Positions 23,880 to 57,617 of a stretch of DNA of 64,000 nucleotides are shown piece by piece. A program made the position numbers and the translations under genes. The notes under the pieces were generated by a model. The model made no database searches and was not told where the DNA came from. It saw only the letters and a list, made by a program, of their open reading frames with translations. Each line of letters starts with the position of its first letter. Within the stretch, counting starts at the first letter, position 1. The DNA comes from Siniperca chuatsi (Eukaryota; Chordata; Actinopteri; Centrarchiformes; Sinipercidae). The stretch lies in contig NC_058045.1 in the NCBI RefSeq assembly GCF_020085105.1, forward strand, positions 15,597,833 to 15,661,832, read 5' to 3'.

Positions 23880-24338
23880 AGGACGGTTAGCGTTAGCAAC
23901 CGTTGGAGGGCGCTAAGTCCAAATGGGAGCAGTTTTTTTTTTTCCTCCAGACAATGGGGTCAAGTGACAGTAGTTAGTTACCCCGGGTAACGTTACTTAC
24001 CTCACGTTTCGGGATTTCCTGATGTTTGACTGTGAAAAGAAGCACTTTAACCGCGGACTGAGCTGACGGTACAATAACTTTTTTTTTCATTAAAGTTAGA
24101 CCAGTCGCCGTAGTTATGTTTTAGCCGGCTAGCTATCTATGCTAGCTAACATTAACGTCAACTGTTAGCTCGGTTGCTAACAGCTGTCATGGTCGACGTC
24201 AGCACAGAAAAGAAAGACTGAACGTTAGCTGCACATTGCTCAGCGGTCGTCCCACAAAACAACCAACAGTAACTTGCTGCTGGAAGACATTCACTTTATG
24301 AGGGAGTCACCTGAAGCGACATCACCGCTGCTGCTAAA
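23880..24338 (+). promoter_or_regulatory. ERGIC2 promoter and 5' UTR
   Basis: CpG-containing sequence precedes the ATG at 24339. It has MYB-like AACCGTTGG near 23898, repeated TTAGC/GCTAA words (GTTAGCGTTAGCAACC near 23887 and a dense cluster at 24121-24190), and TAACGTTAC near 23986. No TATA box is evident. No splice junction is needed between the ATG and the upstream sequence, so the transcription start is probably within 23.95-24.3 kb. Confidence 0.45.
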
Positions 24339-27300
24339 ATGAGGAGACTGACCAAGAAGAAGGCTCTGACTCTGGTGAAGGAGCTGGACGCTTTCCCCAA
24401 AGTTCCCGAGAGCTATGTGGAGTCCACAGCCAGCGGTGGGACAGGTACAGATACTACAAAGCTAAATGTAGCCTTCGGTTCTAGCTATGTTACATACATA
24501 CTCCTCCCCGAGGGAGTAACTTTAATGTTACAGTTACTCCTTTTTATTGCTCTCTCTAGTGTCTCTGATAGCATTCACTCTCATGGCTGTCCTTGCCTTC
24601 CTGGAATTCTTTGTGTACAGAGACACATGGATGAAGTATGAGTATGAGGTGGACAAAGACTACATCAGGTAAGAGCAAAGAAAGAAGTGCAAGTGATTAT
24701 TGTGCTTCAACCCTGTGTCTTGGCTTACTATGTTTCCTAACTGCATCTGCTCTTCACTTACAGTAAACTGAGGATAAATGTTGACATTACAGTGGCCATG
24801 AGATGCCAGTGTAAGTACAAAAACGTACGTTTTATTTGTATTTCAGCTCTAGGGAAAGCACTCAAAAAGCACATTTGGTTGAGAAAGGTGTTTTTAATAT
24901 GTATGTATGGATTAATGCAGATATCGGTGCAGATGTCCTGGATCTGGCAGAGACCATGGTTGCTTCTGATGGCTTAAAGTATGAACCAGTGAGTATGAGT
25001 GCCTTCAATGCGCAATATCAATTTATTTACTGTATTATAAAGACGGAATGAGAAAAAATATCTAATTTTCTTTGTCTTACAGTGGTAAAGTTCATCTATG
25101 CTCACTTGACAGTTGTGTTTTGTCACATTTTAGGTCAACTTTGAGCTCTCTCCAGAGCAAAGATTATGGCACATGTAAGATTCAGGTTTTTATCTTGCAT
25201 TACAATTATACCACCACATTATTCAGCCATGCTATTTACATTTAAAATCCAGCTGTCATTTCGTGGCAAACAGTACAGTCTCTGGTCTTGATACAGTATT
25301 TACAAATCAGTAGACCATTGGTAGCATTGTCAGAAACTCTAAAGGACACCAAAAGTTATTTGCTACCTATAACCTAAATAGCTTGTGTGATGTTGAAACC
25401 ATCCTTTTTCTTTTTGTGAACATAAATTAAAGGCCTAAATTTAAAATGCTGTTTCATCCATTTAATTGGTTTTGTCTCACTCCAAATGAGTTTTGTTTCC
25501 TTAATGTTTCTGTCCGTCACCGTCAGGACACTTCTGCACATCCAGGAGCGTCTCAAAGTGGAGCACTCTCTCCAGGATGTACTCTTCAAGGCCGCAATAA
25601 AAGGAGCTCCTCCTGCTGAGTCTGAAAGGTACAGGATCCTCAAGTTAAGCTCTTTTTTTGTATGGTGTTGAGAGATGGTTGAAAATATGATTACAAAGAT
25701 AAACAAGGAAGTGTTCGACCTCCCATATGCTGTGGTAAAATGATTCCCTCCACATTGTGTTGCTCTTTTTTCCTCATAGTGAGGACAGTTCCACTTCCCT
25801 TAGTGCCTGCAGGATACACGGACATCTATATGTCAACAAGGTGGCAGGAAATTTCCACATTACTGTTGGCAAGTATGTATCTACATGGCTATAAAAAACA
25901 CAGATTAAACATTTTGCGTCTGTCCAGAACATAAGAGTTAGACCTGACCATTCTAAACCATTGTAATGTCAGACGCACAGAACAGGAACTTGACCTTTTC
26001 ATCCCTGCACAGGTCCATCCCACATCCCAGAGGCCATGCCCATCTAGCTGCACTAGTTAGCCATGACAGTGAGTTCATTATCCTTTTGACAAACCCTTGT
26101 TGTACACATATCTACTTTATGTATGTTCTCATACTTTGGTAACATGGCAACGATATTCACTCTGTACGTTAAAGTTGTGGTTGCTGTGACACATGAAATA
26201 AAGCCCTTGTATTCACTTGATGATGATGATTATTAATTGTTTTGGTTTGGCATTGTGTTACAGCTTATAACTTTTCTCACCGGATTGACCACCTGTCCTT
26301 CGGAGAAGCGATTCCTGGGATTATCAGCCCTCTGGACGGCACAGAGAAAGTCTCTGCTTATCGTACGTAATCCATTTTTATCTTAATTCATGCCTTTTCA
26401 TTGATATCCACTGTTTTTGTTTTTGTTTAACATTTAACCAGTTTCATTAAAAAACCCAGCTAATTGACAACTGCTTCACTGAGCTAACAGATATTTGTGG
26501 TTATTATTTCCAGCTAACCACATGTTTCAGTACTTCATCACCATCGTTCCCACCAAACTGAACACCTACAAGGTCTCCGCAGAAACACATCAGTACTCAG
26601 TCACTGAGCAGGTAGGTTTAAACGTTTGCACAAGTTTGTATATTTATGTAGTGTGCTATGTATCAGTGTGGTGAAGGTGTTTGTATTCCTCTTGTTGTTC
26701 TGCAGGACCGAGTGATAAACCATGCTTCAGGCAGCCATGGAGTCTCTGGGATCTTCATGAAATACGATATCAGCTCACTAATGGTCAAAGTCACCGAGCA
26801 GCATATGCCTCTCTGGCAGTTTCTTGTCAGACTCTGTGGCATCATTGGAGGCATTTTCTCTACCACAGGTAGATAAACTCTCTCTCAGAAACACTTGTAA
26901 CTGGTAATATGTTTCATCGAGTGTCAGATGCATCTTTAAAGGGCCACGCTGGAGCTTTATCATGTTTGGGCCCTATTTGTTTTAGTCAAATTGTTATTTT
27001 TGCACAGTAATGCAGTTGTGAGCAAGGACCTTACATTCACAGATGCTCCAGCATCCAAGATGTGTGAGTCAGCCTTAAATACACACAGTAACCTGCCAGT
27101 CTACATTAACACATCTATGTTTACTTATTATTTATCTGTAGGTTAATTGTTTTTGACATTAGCCCATGAATGCAATACTTTTCTCTAATCTTGGATGTTG
27201 TTGAGCATCCCACAAGCACCTGAACAGCTCAACTGTTTCTTAAAACTGTCCCACATGCAACTGCATTACCATAGATGACCTAACTCAGGAAAGTTTTAAG

Positions 27301-28235
27301 TCCTGCAAGTTGATTTTCACAGGGGCATGAACCGAAAACAACTGCCTGAAAGGAGAAAATCAATCTTAAAACTTACTGGATGCTTTTGAAAATGGTCAAA
27401 AGCTGTCACAATATCACATTTTTGTTGTAGTTCTTGCCTCTTCGACGGGGGCGTAACCAATCTAAAATCTAGACAATATGTAGTTAATGGGCTAAATCAG
27501 GATTTTAGACATTTACTGTTATCTAATCCAACAAATGGTAAGAAAGTCACCTTTTTAAAACTGAATCGCCACGCATTCTCACAGAAATTTTAAAGATAAT
27601 GGAAGGGAGGTGATGAATGCCTTGTCATTAACTGTCCCCAAAGATGATGGAGTTACTGGCAAGCTAGACGTTTAAATTGTAGAGGAATAATTCTGCTTGT
27701 GAGGGTGATGGTTCATTAAAAAAAAAAAAATCACCCTTTATATATTATTTATGGATGTACGTGAACACCGAAACATCCATTTGTCAAACACAGACATGCA
27801 CATTGACTCAACATCCTCTCCTACATGCAGTTAACATACTTATAAACTTAAACCAAGTTATTTTCACCTCATCTAAACCCTCATGAGCATTAGCATCTAC
27901 AGTTGGATCTTTTTCTCACTTGAAGGCATGCTCCATGGTATGGTGGGATTCTTGGTCGATGTCATTTGCTGTCGTTTCCAAGTGGGAATATACAGACATC
28001 TTAAGGTAAGCCAATAACATGACCATTAATCTTGTAGATACATTTCAGTTCAAAATGAATAGTATCTTTGGATACACATTTGGAAAATGACAACAGTGGC
28101 AATTTATTTTTTACTCTTATTATTATTATTATTATTATTATTATACATTTTTTTGTTCTCCTTTCTCAGGAGGCTCCTCTGAATGAGCAGGCAAACTATG
28201 AAACCCCGGTTCCTACAGAAAATGCCACTCAATAA
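24339..28235 (+). CDS. ergic2: ER-Golgi intermediate compartment protein 2, 13 exons
   Basis: Coding exons: 24339-24444, 24560-24668, 24764-24810, 24921-24988, 25134-25174, 25527-25628, 25780-25872, 26013-26068, 26264-26362, 26514-26611, 26706-26868, 27926-28005, 28170-28235 (stop TAA). The sum is 1128 nt, 375 residues, against about 377 in mammals. The start MRRLTKKKALTLVKELDAFP is a short cytosolic N-terminus; the first membrane segment is about residues 35-55 (VSLIAFTLMAVLAFLEFF). A long luminal domain follows, with the conserved HIPHPRGHAH-type block (here SIPHPRGHAH) and SYNFSHRIDHLSFGE-like sequence (TYNFSHRIDHLSFGE). The second membrane region follows FLVRLCGIIGGIFSTTG, before a short cytosolic tail. 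ERGIC2 works with ERGIC1/3 (Erv41/46 family) in cycling between ER, ERGIC and cis-Golgi. All junctions are GT-AG. Confidence 0.97.
26869..27925 (+). other. ERGIC2 intron 11
   Basis: A 1.06-kb intron, by far the largest of the gene, splitting the codons just before the final GMLHG block. It is AT-rich with an A-run at about 27719-27730. No gene or mobile element is recognised. Confidence 0.6.
28118..28144. repeat. (TTA)n microsatellite
   Basis: About eight TTA/ATT units in ERGIC2 intron 12, ending 25 bp before the acceptor region of the last exon. It gives poly-Asn frames on the minus strand that are not genes. Confidence 0.9.
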
Positions 28236-28890
28236 TGAGAGTCTTGACAGCTCACCATCTTGGCCTAAACCACTACACAGCAATGACATGCTGGGGAAAT
28301 GTTTACAGGTTGTTTTACTATGAAATATGTCCCTGCGTTATTCAGAAATGTGTAAATATTTGTATCATTTTTTAAAAATTGTTATTGGGTAGGTATTCAG
28401 ATTCAGACATGATTGTTCATCCACATGTGAAGGATTTTAATCAATAACCTCCACTAATTATGTCACTTTCACTGGAAAGCTGTACCAGGAGGACTGAGCA
28501 GCAGCCTAAACACATTATTTACATCATTATCGTAGATCTGACTTCATGAAATAGATGGTACCTGGTGTTGGAGTGCCCATGGTACACCCACACAGGTGTT
28601 TTCACTTATTACGGCTAATTAGATCTTTTCTCAGGGTTAAGTTGTCATGTATTGACATCTCCCTGACAGATACGTTTTAACATGTGAAAGGGACATTTTT
28701 CTGATTCTTTAATGTAGTTGGGTGAAGCTGAAAAGATCAGCTACAGTAAAGGAAAACCTGTGTGTGTGTGTGTGTGTGTGCAGGGCCTTTAAAGATGAAT
28801 TGTGTGTAAAGACTAGAAGGGTTTTAAAGTGTGCCTATGTGTAAATGATTGTTGCAAATATGAGGCTGATTTGTTAAATAAAATCCACTT
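28236..28890 (+). other. ERGIC2 3' UTR
   Basis: About 650 bp from the stop to the AATAAA at 28877-28882. It contains a short (TG)n at 28759-28780. Confidence 0.6.
28877..28882 (+). terminator. ERGIC2 poly(A) signal AATAAA
   Basis: A canonical hexamer in GTTAAATAAAATCC about 640 bp past the stop, followed by a T/GT-containing stretch (CTTGATGTGGGTTCAC). The AT-rich hAT-like fragment begins about 70 bp beyond it. Confidence 0.6.
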
Positions 28891-28950
28891 TGAACTTGAT
28901 GTGGGTTCACTATTAATATTTAGCATTGTCTCTTGTATATTCTGGTATAG

Positions 28951-29276
28951 TCTCACCTATGATATGATTATTTTCATTGTTGTTTCATTGATTAATATGT
29001 TTATTATTTTTACTAAAAATAATAAACATTTTGTTTTGTCATCCCCTCAAAAAATGCCCATGAGAAGTTTTGAGGGTCCAAGGTTACATCTTCAGATGTT
29101 TTGTCCAACTGTCGCTCTAAATCCCAAAAATATTCAATGTATAATTATATAAAACAGAAAAGCAGCAAAACTTCACATTTGAGAAGCTGGAAATTGAGAA
29201 TATTTACCATTTTTGCTTGGGTAAACTAATGATAAATTGATTAATCGATTGACTAATTGACGAATTGCTCTAGTCT
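28951..29276 (+). mobile_element. hAT-like AT-rich miniature element, second copy
   Basis: This shares ordered blocks with the element at 55351-55597: GATTATTTTCATTG (cf. GATTATTTCATTTC), GATTAATATGTTTATTATTT, TTTTGTCCAAC (cf. TTTTGTTTGACCAAC), CCCAAAAATATT, and CACATTTGAGAAGCTGGAAA (cf. CACATATGAGAAACTGGAA). It ends with a TTAATCGATT-rich stretch. It is a known-looking fish repeat (hAT-type, recalled). This copy appears complete but diverged and lies between two convergent genes. Confidence 0.6.
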
Positions 29277-31832
29277 CACCGTTGTGGTTACACGTAAAAC
29301 AATCTCTAGAAAAGAATATTTTACACCATGTCAAGAGTTTATTTGACAGTATTTCAGAATATCTTTCAGTAAACAAGTTTTGTTTTTTAGCAAAATGTAA
29401 TATATCAGTACTGTCGCATTTCATAAAAATAGTTGTTCACGTCTTTGAAACTACAGTATCAATGATACAGTAAACCATATTTGTAGGAATACAGCTGTAC
29501 AAGGTGAATAGTACACAACACTACACAGTTATACTTGATCTCAATGGGGATTTATGAACGTGCCATCCTTCACAGGTTCCAATAAAGCAGGTTTTTTTTC
29601 TGTATACAAAAATCACTCACAGCAGGCAGGGGGACGGCCTGGATGGAGACAGAGGGCTGGATGACATATTCTTTCACCTTTTCTGAACTTTGACATTTGT
29701 ACATACAGTAAACACATTTCTACAGCCTAATGGCATTTCTCATGCTCCTCACTAACATGTTAACCAGTTTTATCACATTATATTCAGCTTTTCAACTCTG
29801 CTCCGAAACATCCAGACCTTACGTTTTACTCAGAAATCACTGCGGGTCAAGATCCGTCTTGATGATGCCTTATGCACAAGTTCTGACTCGTGTCCCAGTC
29901 CTCAGGTGCATTGTCTTGCTAAAAGCAGTTTACCAGTAGGCCTGTACCAGTACACACCATCGTGCTGCAATTGTCACAATGCACTGTGACTGTTTTTTTT
30001 TTTTAAACTCCTCTGGTCCTCAAAAGCTCGGGTGAATTTTTAATGAGAGCAAACATCTTGTTGAGAGAAATGGATGATATCAAAATGGAGAAATGCAGGA
30101 GGATAGTGACTTCATCTCGGGTCTCAGTTTAATAGCAGCATGCCTCGACTCTGCCAGTATCAAAACTTTGTGATCGAACACACGTTTCAATGCATTTGTG
30201 TTTCACAGATCATCTAAAGTCTTGGGTTCAGATTGAGTCAGCATTGGTGCCGCTTGCAACAATGCAAACTTAACATGTTTTCTTTACAGAACAGACAAGT
30301 AAAGCTGAAATGAGACTCATTTGAAACAACAGTCCACTTTGTGAATGACCCTGTCTGGATAAATGTTCACAGCTCCACTCTCTAAGAAGAGGATGTAATG
30401 CTACAGGCTACATTTGATCCCCTTTTTAAGCACTAGGGGACAAGGGCAATCATTGACATTGATAAGCTATACAGTTGAGAGTGCATCAAGATAACTGTGT
30501 ATACTGCTTGGTGTTAAGTCAGAAGAAAACAGGCTCCACAACTCAACAGTTTGCTGATATGTGTGCACGGTCACATCTGTTTTGCATTCAGTTCCCAAAA
30601 CAAATCACAACGGCAACAGCTCTGCATTAGTTTGAGTAAGGCACTCCGCCCCACCTCATAACCATCGGCCTCCCCTTCCCCACACCGATGCCCCTCTCCC
30701 ACAGTGATGTGGTACACTTAGCACAGTAAAAGGCATAGAAATGGGAAATATAGACCGGACAAATTCTTCTGTTGAGCATTAAATGAATACAACACGGCTT
30801 ATAATTGTGCACTATGACTGCATGGTTGACTTGTGGTCAAGTTGTGTACATAACTGTTCATTTTGCTGAAAAAAAGATTTTCTTTTTGTCTCACATGAGT
30901 ACCAAGGGGTCAGTTCCACAGAGGATATCCTCTCTCTATCCTACCTCTAAAAGACATGTGAGTCCCTGTATAATGACATGGTGGTTTATATCCATGCACG
31001 CGACCACTGCCTCCCTCAGCGGTCTGGGTTTGGTGACTTGCACAGTCTTTGATATGTAGTTATAGACGAGGCCATGGAAATAGTGATCCTAAAATACTGT
31101 CCTGGTGTTTTTTTCTCTTTTCTTTACAATGTATCTAACTACAACACTGCCTCAAAAAACACCAACAGGTATGTTTTTGAGATTACCAAATGTACATATT
31201 TTTCACATCTTTACATTTACAGTATATGATATATTGGTAGGCATGTAAGATCTAACATATGTCGGGTTAACCAGGCTGTCACTTGGGTCAGTGCCATGTC
31301 CTCCAGGAGTTTCAGTGTAACTGCCTCCCTCTGACAGATTTGTAGTTTCACTCTTCTTGCTGCACAGAGAAAGTGGAGCAAAAGTAAATCTCTTGGATGC
31401 ACATATGTCTCTCTCCTGCAAGAAACCTTGTTCCATCTGAGGTTATGTTGCACTAACCAATCTGAGCCAGATACGGTCGAGCAGTTAAAGGGACATGTCG
31501 AAAGCACAGCCCCACTCAGAATCAGATCTGTGATCACAACATTTAACTGTCGCATCCGAGGGTCCAAAATACCTACATATTGAGTAGTCGGCAACAGTTT
31601 TATACTGTATGTTACAATAGCTGTGAAAGTTCCTCTGTTTTTTAAGGTGGTGGGTGTAATAATTATCTTGTAAGAACAAATGAAACATAAAATATGATCT
31701 TAGAAGTAGACGGAGATGAGAACAAGACAGAAAGAGAGGGCGAGGGAGATTTACTGTTTTACTCAGACATCCGATGGTGAACTGAAGGAGGAGCCAGACA
31801 GTGTGATCCGGTCCAAACCAGCGAGATCCATT
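29277..31832 (-). other. MAGI2 3' UTR and convergent intergenic space
   Basis: About 2.5 kb between the ERGIC2 3' end and the MAGI2 stop. Reading minus-ward from 31832, the first canonical AATAAA appears as TTTATT at 29338-29343; ATTAAA variants appear as TTTAAT at about 30037 and 30128. I see no coding gene here; the longest minus-strand frame (31217-31594) has no recognisable domain. The MAGI2 3' UTR probably occupies most of the interval. Confidence 0.4.
29338..29343 (-). terminator. Candidate MAGI2 poly(A) signal (minus strand)
   Basis: TTTATT on the plus strand, read AATAAA on the minus strand. It would give a 3' UTR of about 2.5 kb, in line with the long UTRs of this family. The downstream GT-rich element is weak, so this is tentative. 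Confidence 0.3.
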
Positions 31833-53265
<21,433 letters not shown>

Positions 53266-55342
53266 CTGAGAGGAAGGAGAGAACAGATGAGGGAAATGAA
53301 GTCAGTTTATGCTGAGAGCAGAAGCAGGAATGTAGACACTAAATTGAACCACTGAGGGGAGACAACATGAATCTCAGGGCTCACAGCTAGACGATCCCAA
53401 AGTGCTCCTTTAATAGACAGACAACACTTCGATCTGCAGCGGTGGCTTCTTCATGGAGACACGAATCACAACATAGACATCAATACAAAGCAGGGCGGAA
53501 GGAAAAGGACATTTAAATCATCTGACATCTCATCCGGCCTTCTCTTTCTTTCATTATCTTTCTTTTGTTGTGTGTGTAAATCCTTCAAGGCCAAATACCT
53601 TCACCATTATACATGTTTGTCTCTTTTTTTTCTTTCACCCACTCGTTTTCGCCTTGGATGGTTTCCATGGCTGTTGTGTTAATTGTCTCCTCCTCTTCCT
53701 CCTCTGGTTCTCTGTTCCCTCCTCACTTCATCCATCTCTTTGTTGATTTAGCTCTCCTCTCTCCTTCGTAAAAGAACTGGTCATGGCACTACTAAAATTC
53801 CTGTACTCTATGACCTATTCTTCTGTTTCACTTCTCCTAACTTTTCACTGACACATAATATACAGTGCACTATAATGAGCTCCCTCGGCCGATGTATTCA
53901 AAATTCAGGATCTTTTGGTTTTCAGCTTTAACATTCAGCTTTCACTAAGGCATGAGGAACACAACAAGGGGAACGACCTTGCACTATAAGTTTCAGCTAA
54001 CATACAAAAATACACACACACACACAGTTACAGTCCATCTGCCATGGGTGTTGCCCTCCCACTCAGACATATAGTAGAAATACAGCGCTTCTGATTAGCA
54101 TTCATCAGCGAGCGTTCTTGAAAGGTTGATCTTGCTACCTCATATTAATTAATCCTCTTGTATTACAGTATTTTGTGATTGCTTAAACACAAAAATTGGT
54201 ACTTGTGGCACAATTACTGAAGCCACTAACTCATGTAGCCTATCTATTGACGTGGTATGCTAAACCATAAGCACATTCTCTGCTTTACACTCATTTAGCA
54301 ATTCTAAAAACATTTTTTTTTTTAAACACAGTTCTCTACATAAGACACACCATTCAAAACTTAAATCCCTATGTTTCTTTTGGAAGACACTGCCATTCAA
54401 ATGCCACACACCCTTAAGAGGGTCAGGTAGTGCACACACACACATACAAATCCCCAGCTCTTTTATTTTTACAATTATTTCATCTGTGTGACACTGATAC
54501 TGTGGCATCATCCCCTCACACTGTAATGTAATTATAATTATGATACAGATTTGTGATCTTGATATCAATAATCTGTGTGAATGTGTGTGTCTGAGTGTGT
54601 GTCCTGGCTGCTGAGCATGCTGACTGTGCAGCCCAAGGTGAAAGGGGTGCATGCAGCAATTATCTTTGCTCTGCTTTACTGTTTGCTCAAACTGCCTGCA
54701 CTGCACTGCCATTACCTCAAACGACCCTTCTCATTCTCAGGGCGGAAAAGTCAGATAGATTCACACTTCAAACCACCTTAAATTCCCTCCCACCCTGTCC
54801 ATGAGCCACCTTAAATGTCGGCCTAACTCATCCACTAGTCGCTTGCCCTCCCCCTAAAGTGAAAGGGATACAGTTTCCATGGAAACCACCAGTGGAAGTC
54901 TTTTTTTTCTTGCCTGAGCTGAAGGCTCTGTCTTGTCTCTATTTCCTGCCGCTGAAATACAGAGAGAGAGAGAGTGTGCATCTGTTTTCATGCATTCATA
55001 TGAGTCTATATTTGCAGTGTGTGTGCGCGTGTCTGTTAGATGGCTGAACTGTGTTTGCATGTCTGAATGACTGAAACCGTCTTCTTTGACACTAAATCAA
55101 ACACCACATCCTCATCATGTGTATGTATATAGTATGAGCACTGAAGGGCTTGCTTGTGTGCTCGAGTGCTAGTTTATGTGTATCTGTATTGATGTCTCTC
55201 TTGACATGAAGTCTTATTGTGATTCCTCTGCATTAGATGACTCATCTTCTCTCTAACACAAAGTCTTCCTGACCAACGACAGCCAGGAACAGATACAATG
55301 AACTAAAATAAAAAAACAACTTCCAGTTTTGATTTTAAAAAT
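53266..55342 (-). other. MAGI2 intron upstream of WW2, proximal part
   Basis: About 2 kb of intron upstream (minus sense) of the WW2 exon. It contains pyrimidine-rich stretches at about 53500-53780, short CA runs near 54012 and 54431, a (GA)n at 54960-54975 and no gene. The first WW exon was looked for here and not found. Confidence 0.5.
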
Positions 55343-55597
55343 ATTTATATAGGGCTTCAACGAATGATTATTTCATTTCATTATTAATTCATCTGTCAAT
55401 TATTTTCTCAATTAATTGATAAACCATTGGGTTTATAAAGTGTCAGAAATATGGCAATCACAATTTCCCTAAGTTAACAAATTCAAATTGCTTGTTTTGT
55501 TTGACCAACAATCCTAACCCCAAATATATTTTGTTTAATATCATAGAAGAAAACCAGCAAATAGTCACATATGAGAAACTGGAAGGAACACATGAAT

Positions 55598-55784
55598 TTT
55601 AGCTTAAACAAGACAAAGTCTACAGCCATGCTAGCGTCTCTGTGAGACTGTACTCCATGTTAACATGTTCACATGAATATGCTAATGTTCAGCAGGTATA
55701 ATGTTTACCATTTTCAACACCGTGCAAACATAGTTTAGCATGTTAGTATGCTAAGATTTGCTAATGAGCACTAACACAATGTAA
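55598..55784 (+). mobile_element. GCTAAC-rich fish repeat, front half
   Basis: It contains CTACAGCCATGCTAGCGTCT, GTTAACATGTTCAC, AGCAGGTATAATGTTTACCA and GTTAGTATGCTAAGATTTGC, then GAGCACTAACACAATGTA. I recognise this as a dispersed teleost repeat (consensus recalled, not searched). It stops abruptly where the 3' end of a LINE begins. The expected continuation of the repeat appears at 62936-63049, on the other side of the LINE and gypsy block. Confidence 0.5.
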
Positions 55785-57617
55785 GTAAACTTTATTTGTA
55801 TAGCACTTTTCACAGACATAAGCCACAAAGTGCTTTACAAAAACATTAGCATACAAGAAAGAAATAGATAAGATGACCACCTGAGCTACATGAAGGAAAG
55901 TGCAACTAAAAACAGTACATAATAAAAACACACAATAAATACACATTACGTAGTTAAAATACACAATAAATACATAAGATGCAGGCCTGGTGCATACAGG
56001 TTACCCAGACGCCTGTCTAAAAAGGTACGTCTTTAGCTGCCTTTTAAAGAATCCACAGAATTAGCAGACCGTAAGACCATAGTTTAGGTGCTACAGCCTC
56101 AAAAGCTCGATCACCATGGGTCTTAAGGTGAGTGTGTGGGACAGACAGCAAATTTTGATTAATAGACCTAAGAGAGTGAGCTGGTGAGTAAGGGCATAGT
56201 AGTTCAGCCATATATGTAGGAGCATGACCATGCAATGTTCTGTAAGTAATAGTGAGAATTTTAAACTGGATCCTATATTCAGAAGGGAGTGAAGAGATCT
56301 TAGTATAGGGGTAATGTGAGACTGTCTGTTTGACTTAGTGAGTAATCCTGCGGAAGCATTTCAGATTTCTTGCAGGCAATCAAGGGCAGACATGCTAAGT
56401 GAGGAAAAAAGTGCATTACAATAGTCAATGCGAGATGAGATAAAGGTGTGTACAAGCATCTCTAATTCAGCAGTTGAAACTACAGATCTCAGTTTACTAA
56501 TATTTCTTCAGTGGAAAAAACAAGATCTGGTCAGCTGTTTAACATGTGTGTCAAATAATGAGGATTGATCAATTATTACCCCTAAATTATGCAGATTGGA
56601 GTGGGCAGCAGAGGGAAGAGGCCCAATACTCTGCATAATCATGGGGGCAACTTTTTCTGGAGCAACAATCGGAACCTGTTTGCAGCATTGAGCTGTAAAA
56701 AATGTTCTGCTGTCCAGTCCCAAATAGTGTTAAGACAGTCTAGGAGCCTAGATAATCTAAGAGCCTCACTGGGTTTGAATGAGAAGTGGAGTTGGATATC
56801 ATCCACAAATAAATGATAAGCAATATAAAATCTGTTTATGATCTGTCCTAAGGGCAGCAAATATAGAGATAATAATAGGGGCCCCAGAACCAAGCCCTGA
56901 GGGACACCACAAGACAGTGGAGAGGAATCAGACACAAAGTCTCCAATAGAGATGGTGAAACTCTGTCAGTGAGATAAGAAGAAAAACAGTCTAATGCTAG
57001 GCCTGATATGCCCACCCAATCACGTAGCCTCTTAATCAGGATATGATGGCCTATTGTGTCAAATGCAGAGCTGAGGTCAAGAAGTACTAACACAGAGCAC
57101 TCACCTGCATCACAGGACATTAGAATGTTGTTAGAGACCCTCAGAAGAGCAGTTTCAGTAGAGTGCTGTTTCCAAAACCCTGACTGAAATTTATCCTAAA
57201 CCTTGTGCCTTGCCAACACAACAGTGAGTTGAGTGGCCACAACCTTCTCTAAAATAAAATTAAAAAAGGACAGCCAGTTTTGATATGGGCCTATAGTTCA
57301 TGGTCAACGTGGGATCTAGGCAGGTTTTCTTTAATATGGGCTGGATAGTTGCATGCTTAAAATAGGAAGGGACACAACCTGTAGACAAGGAATAGTTAAC
57401 AATAGTTAAAACAGCAGGGCCAAACTTTTAAACACAGAGAAGATAGTGTTACATCCGGAGGGCTAGAGGATAGCTTAATTTTTGTAATTACATCCATCAA
57501 ATCTTGTAAGCTGATAGGTTGGAAAGAGTCCAGAGCAATAGGTGATAGAGAGGGGCCAGAGTTGGGTGAGGAAGTCTGAGGATGAATACTGGACATAGTA
57601 GCCTGTACCTTATCAAC
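55785..57617 (-). mobile_element. LINE copy A (CR1/L2/Rex1-type), 5'-truncated and decayed
   Basis: Read on the minus strand it contains pieces of a reverse transcriptase: an N-terminal RT piece (SLQDLMDVITKIKLSSSPPD, 57596-57396), then LLDLSSAFDTIGHHILIKRL and RDWVGISGLALD (57120-56848). Next come a PQGLVLGPLLLSLYLLPLG block and a catalytic-box remnant FVDD where FADD/YADD is usual (56935-56639). The pieces lie in different frames with stops between. The end near 55785-55830 shows the GTATAGCACTTTTCACAG 3'-end type common in fish LINEs. It has no endonuclease, hence 5' truncation. Confidence 0.75.
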
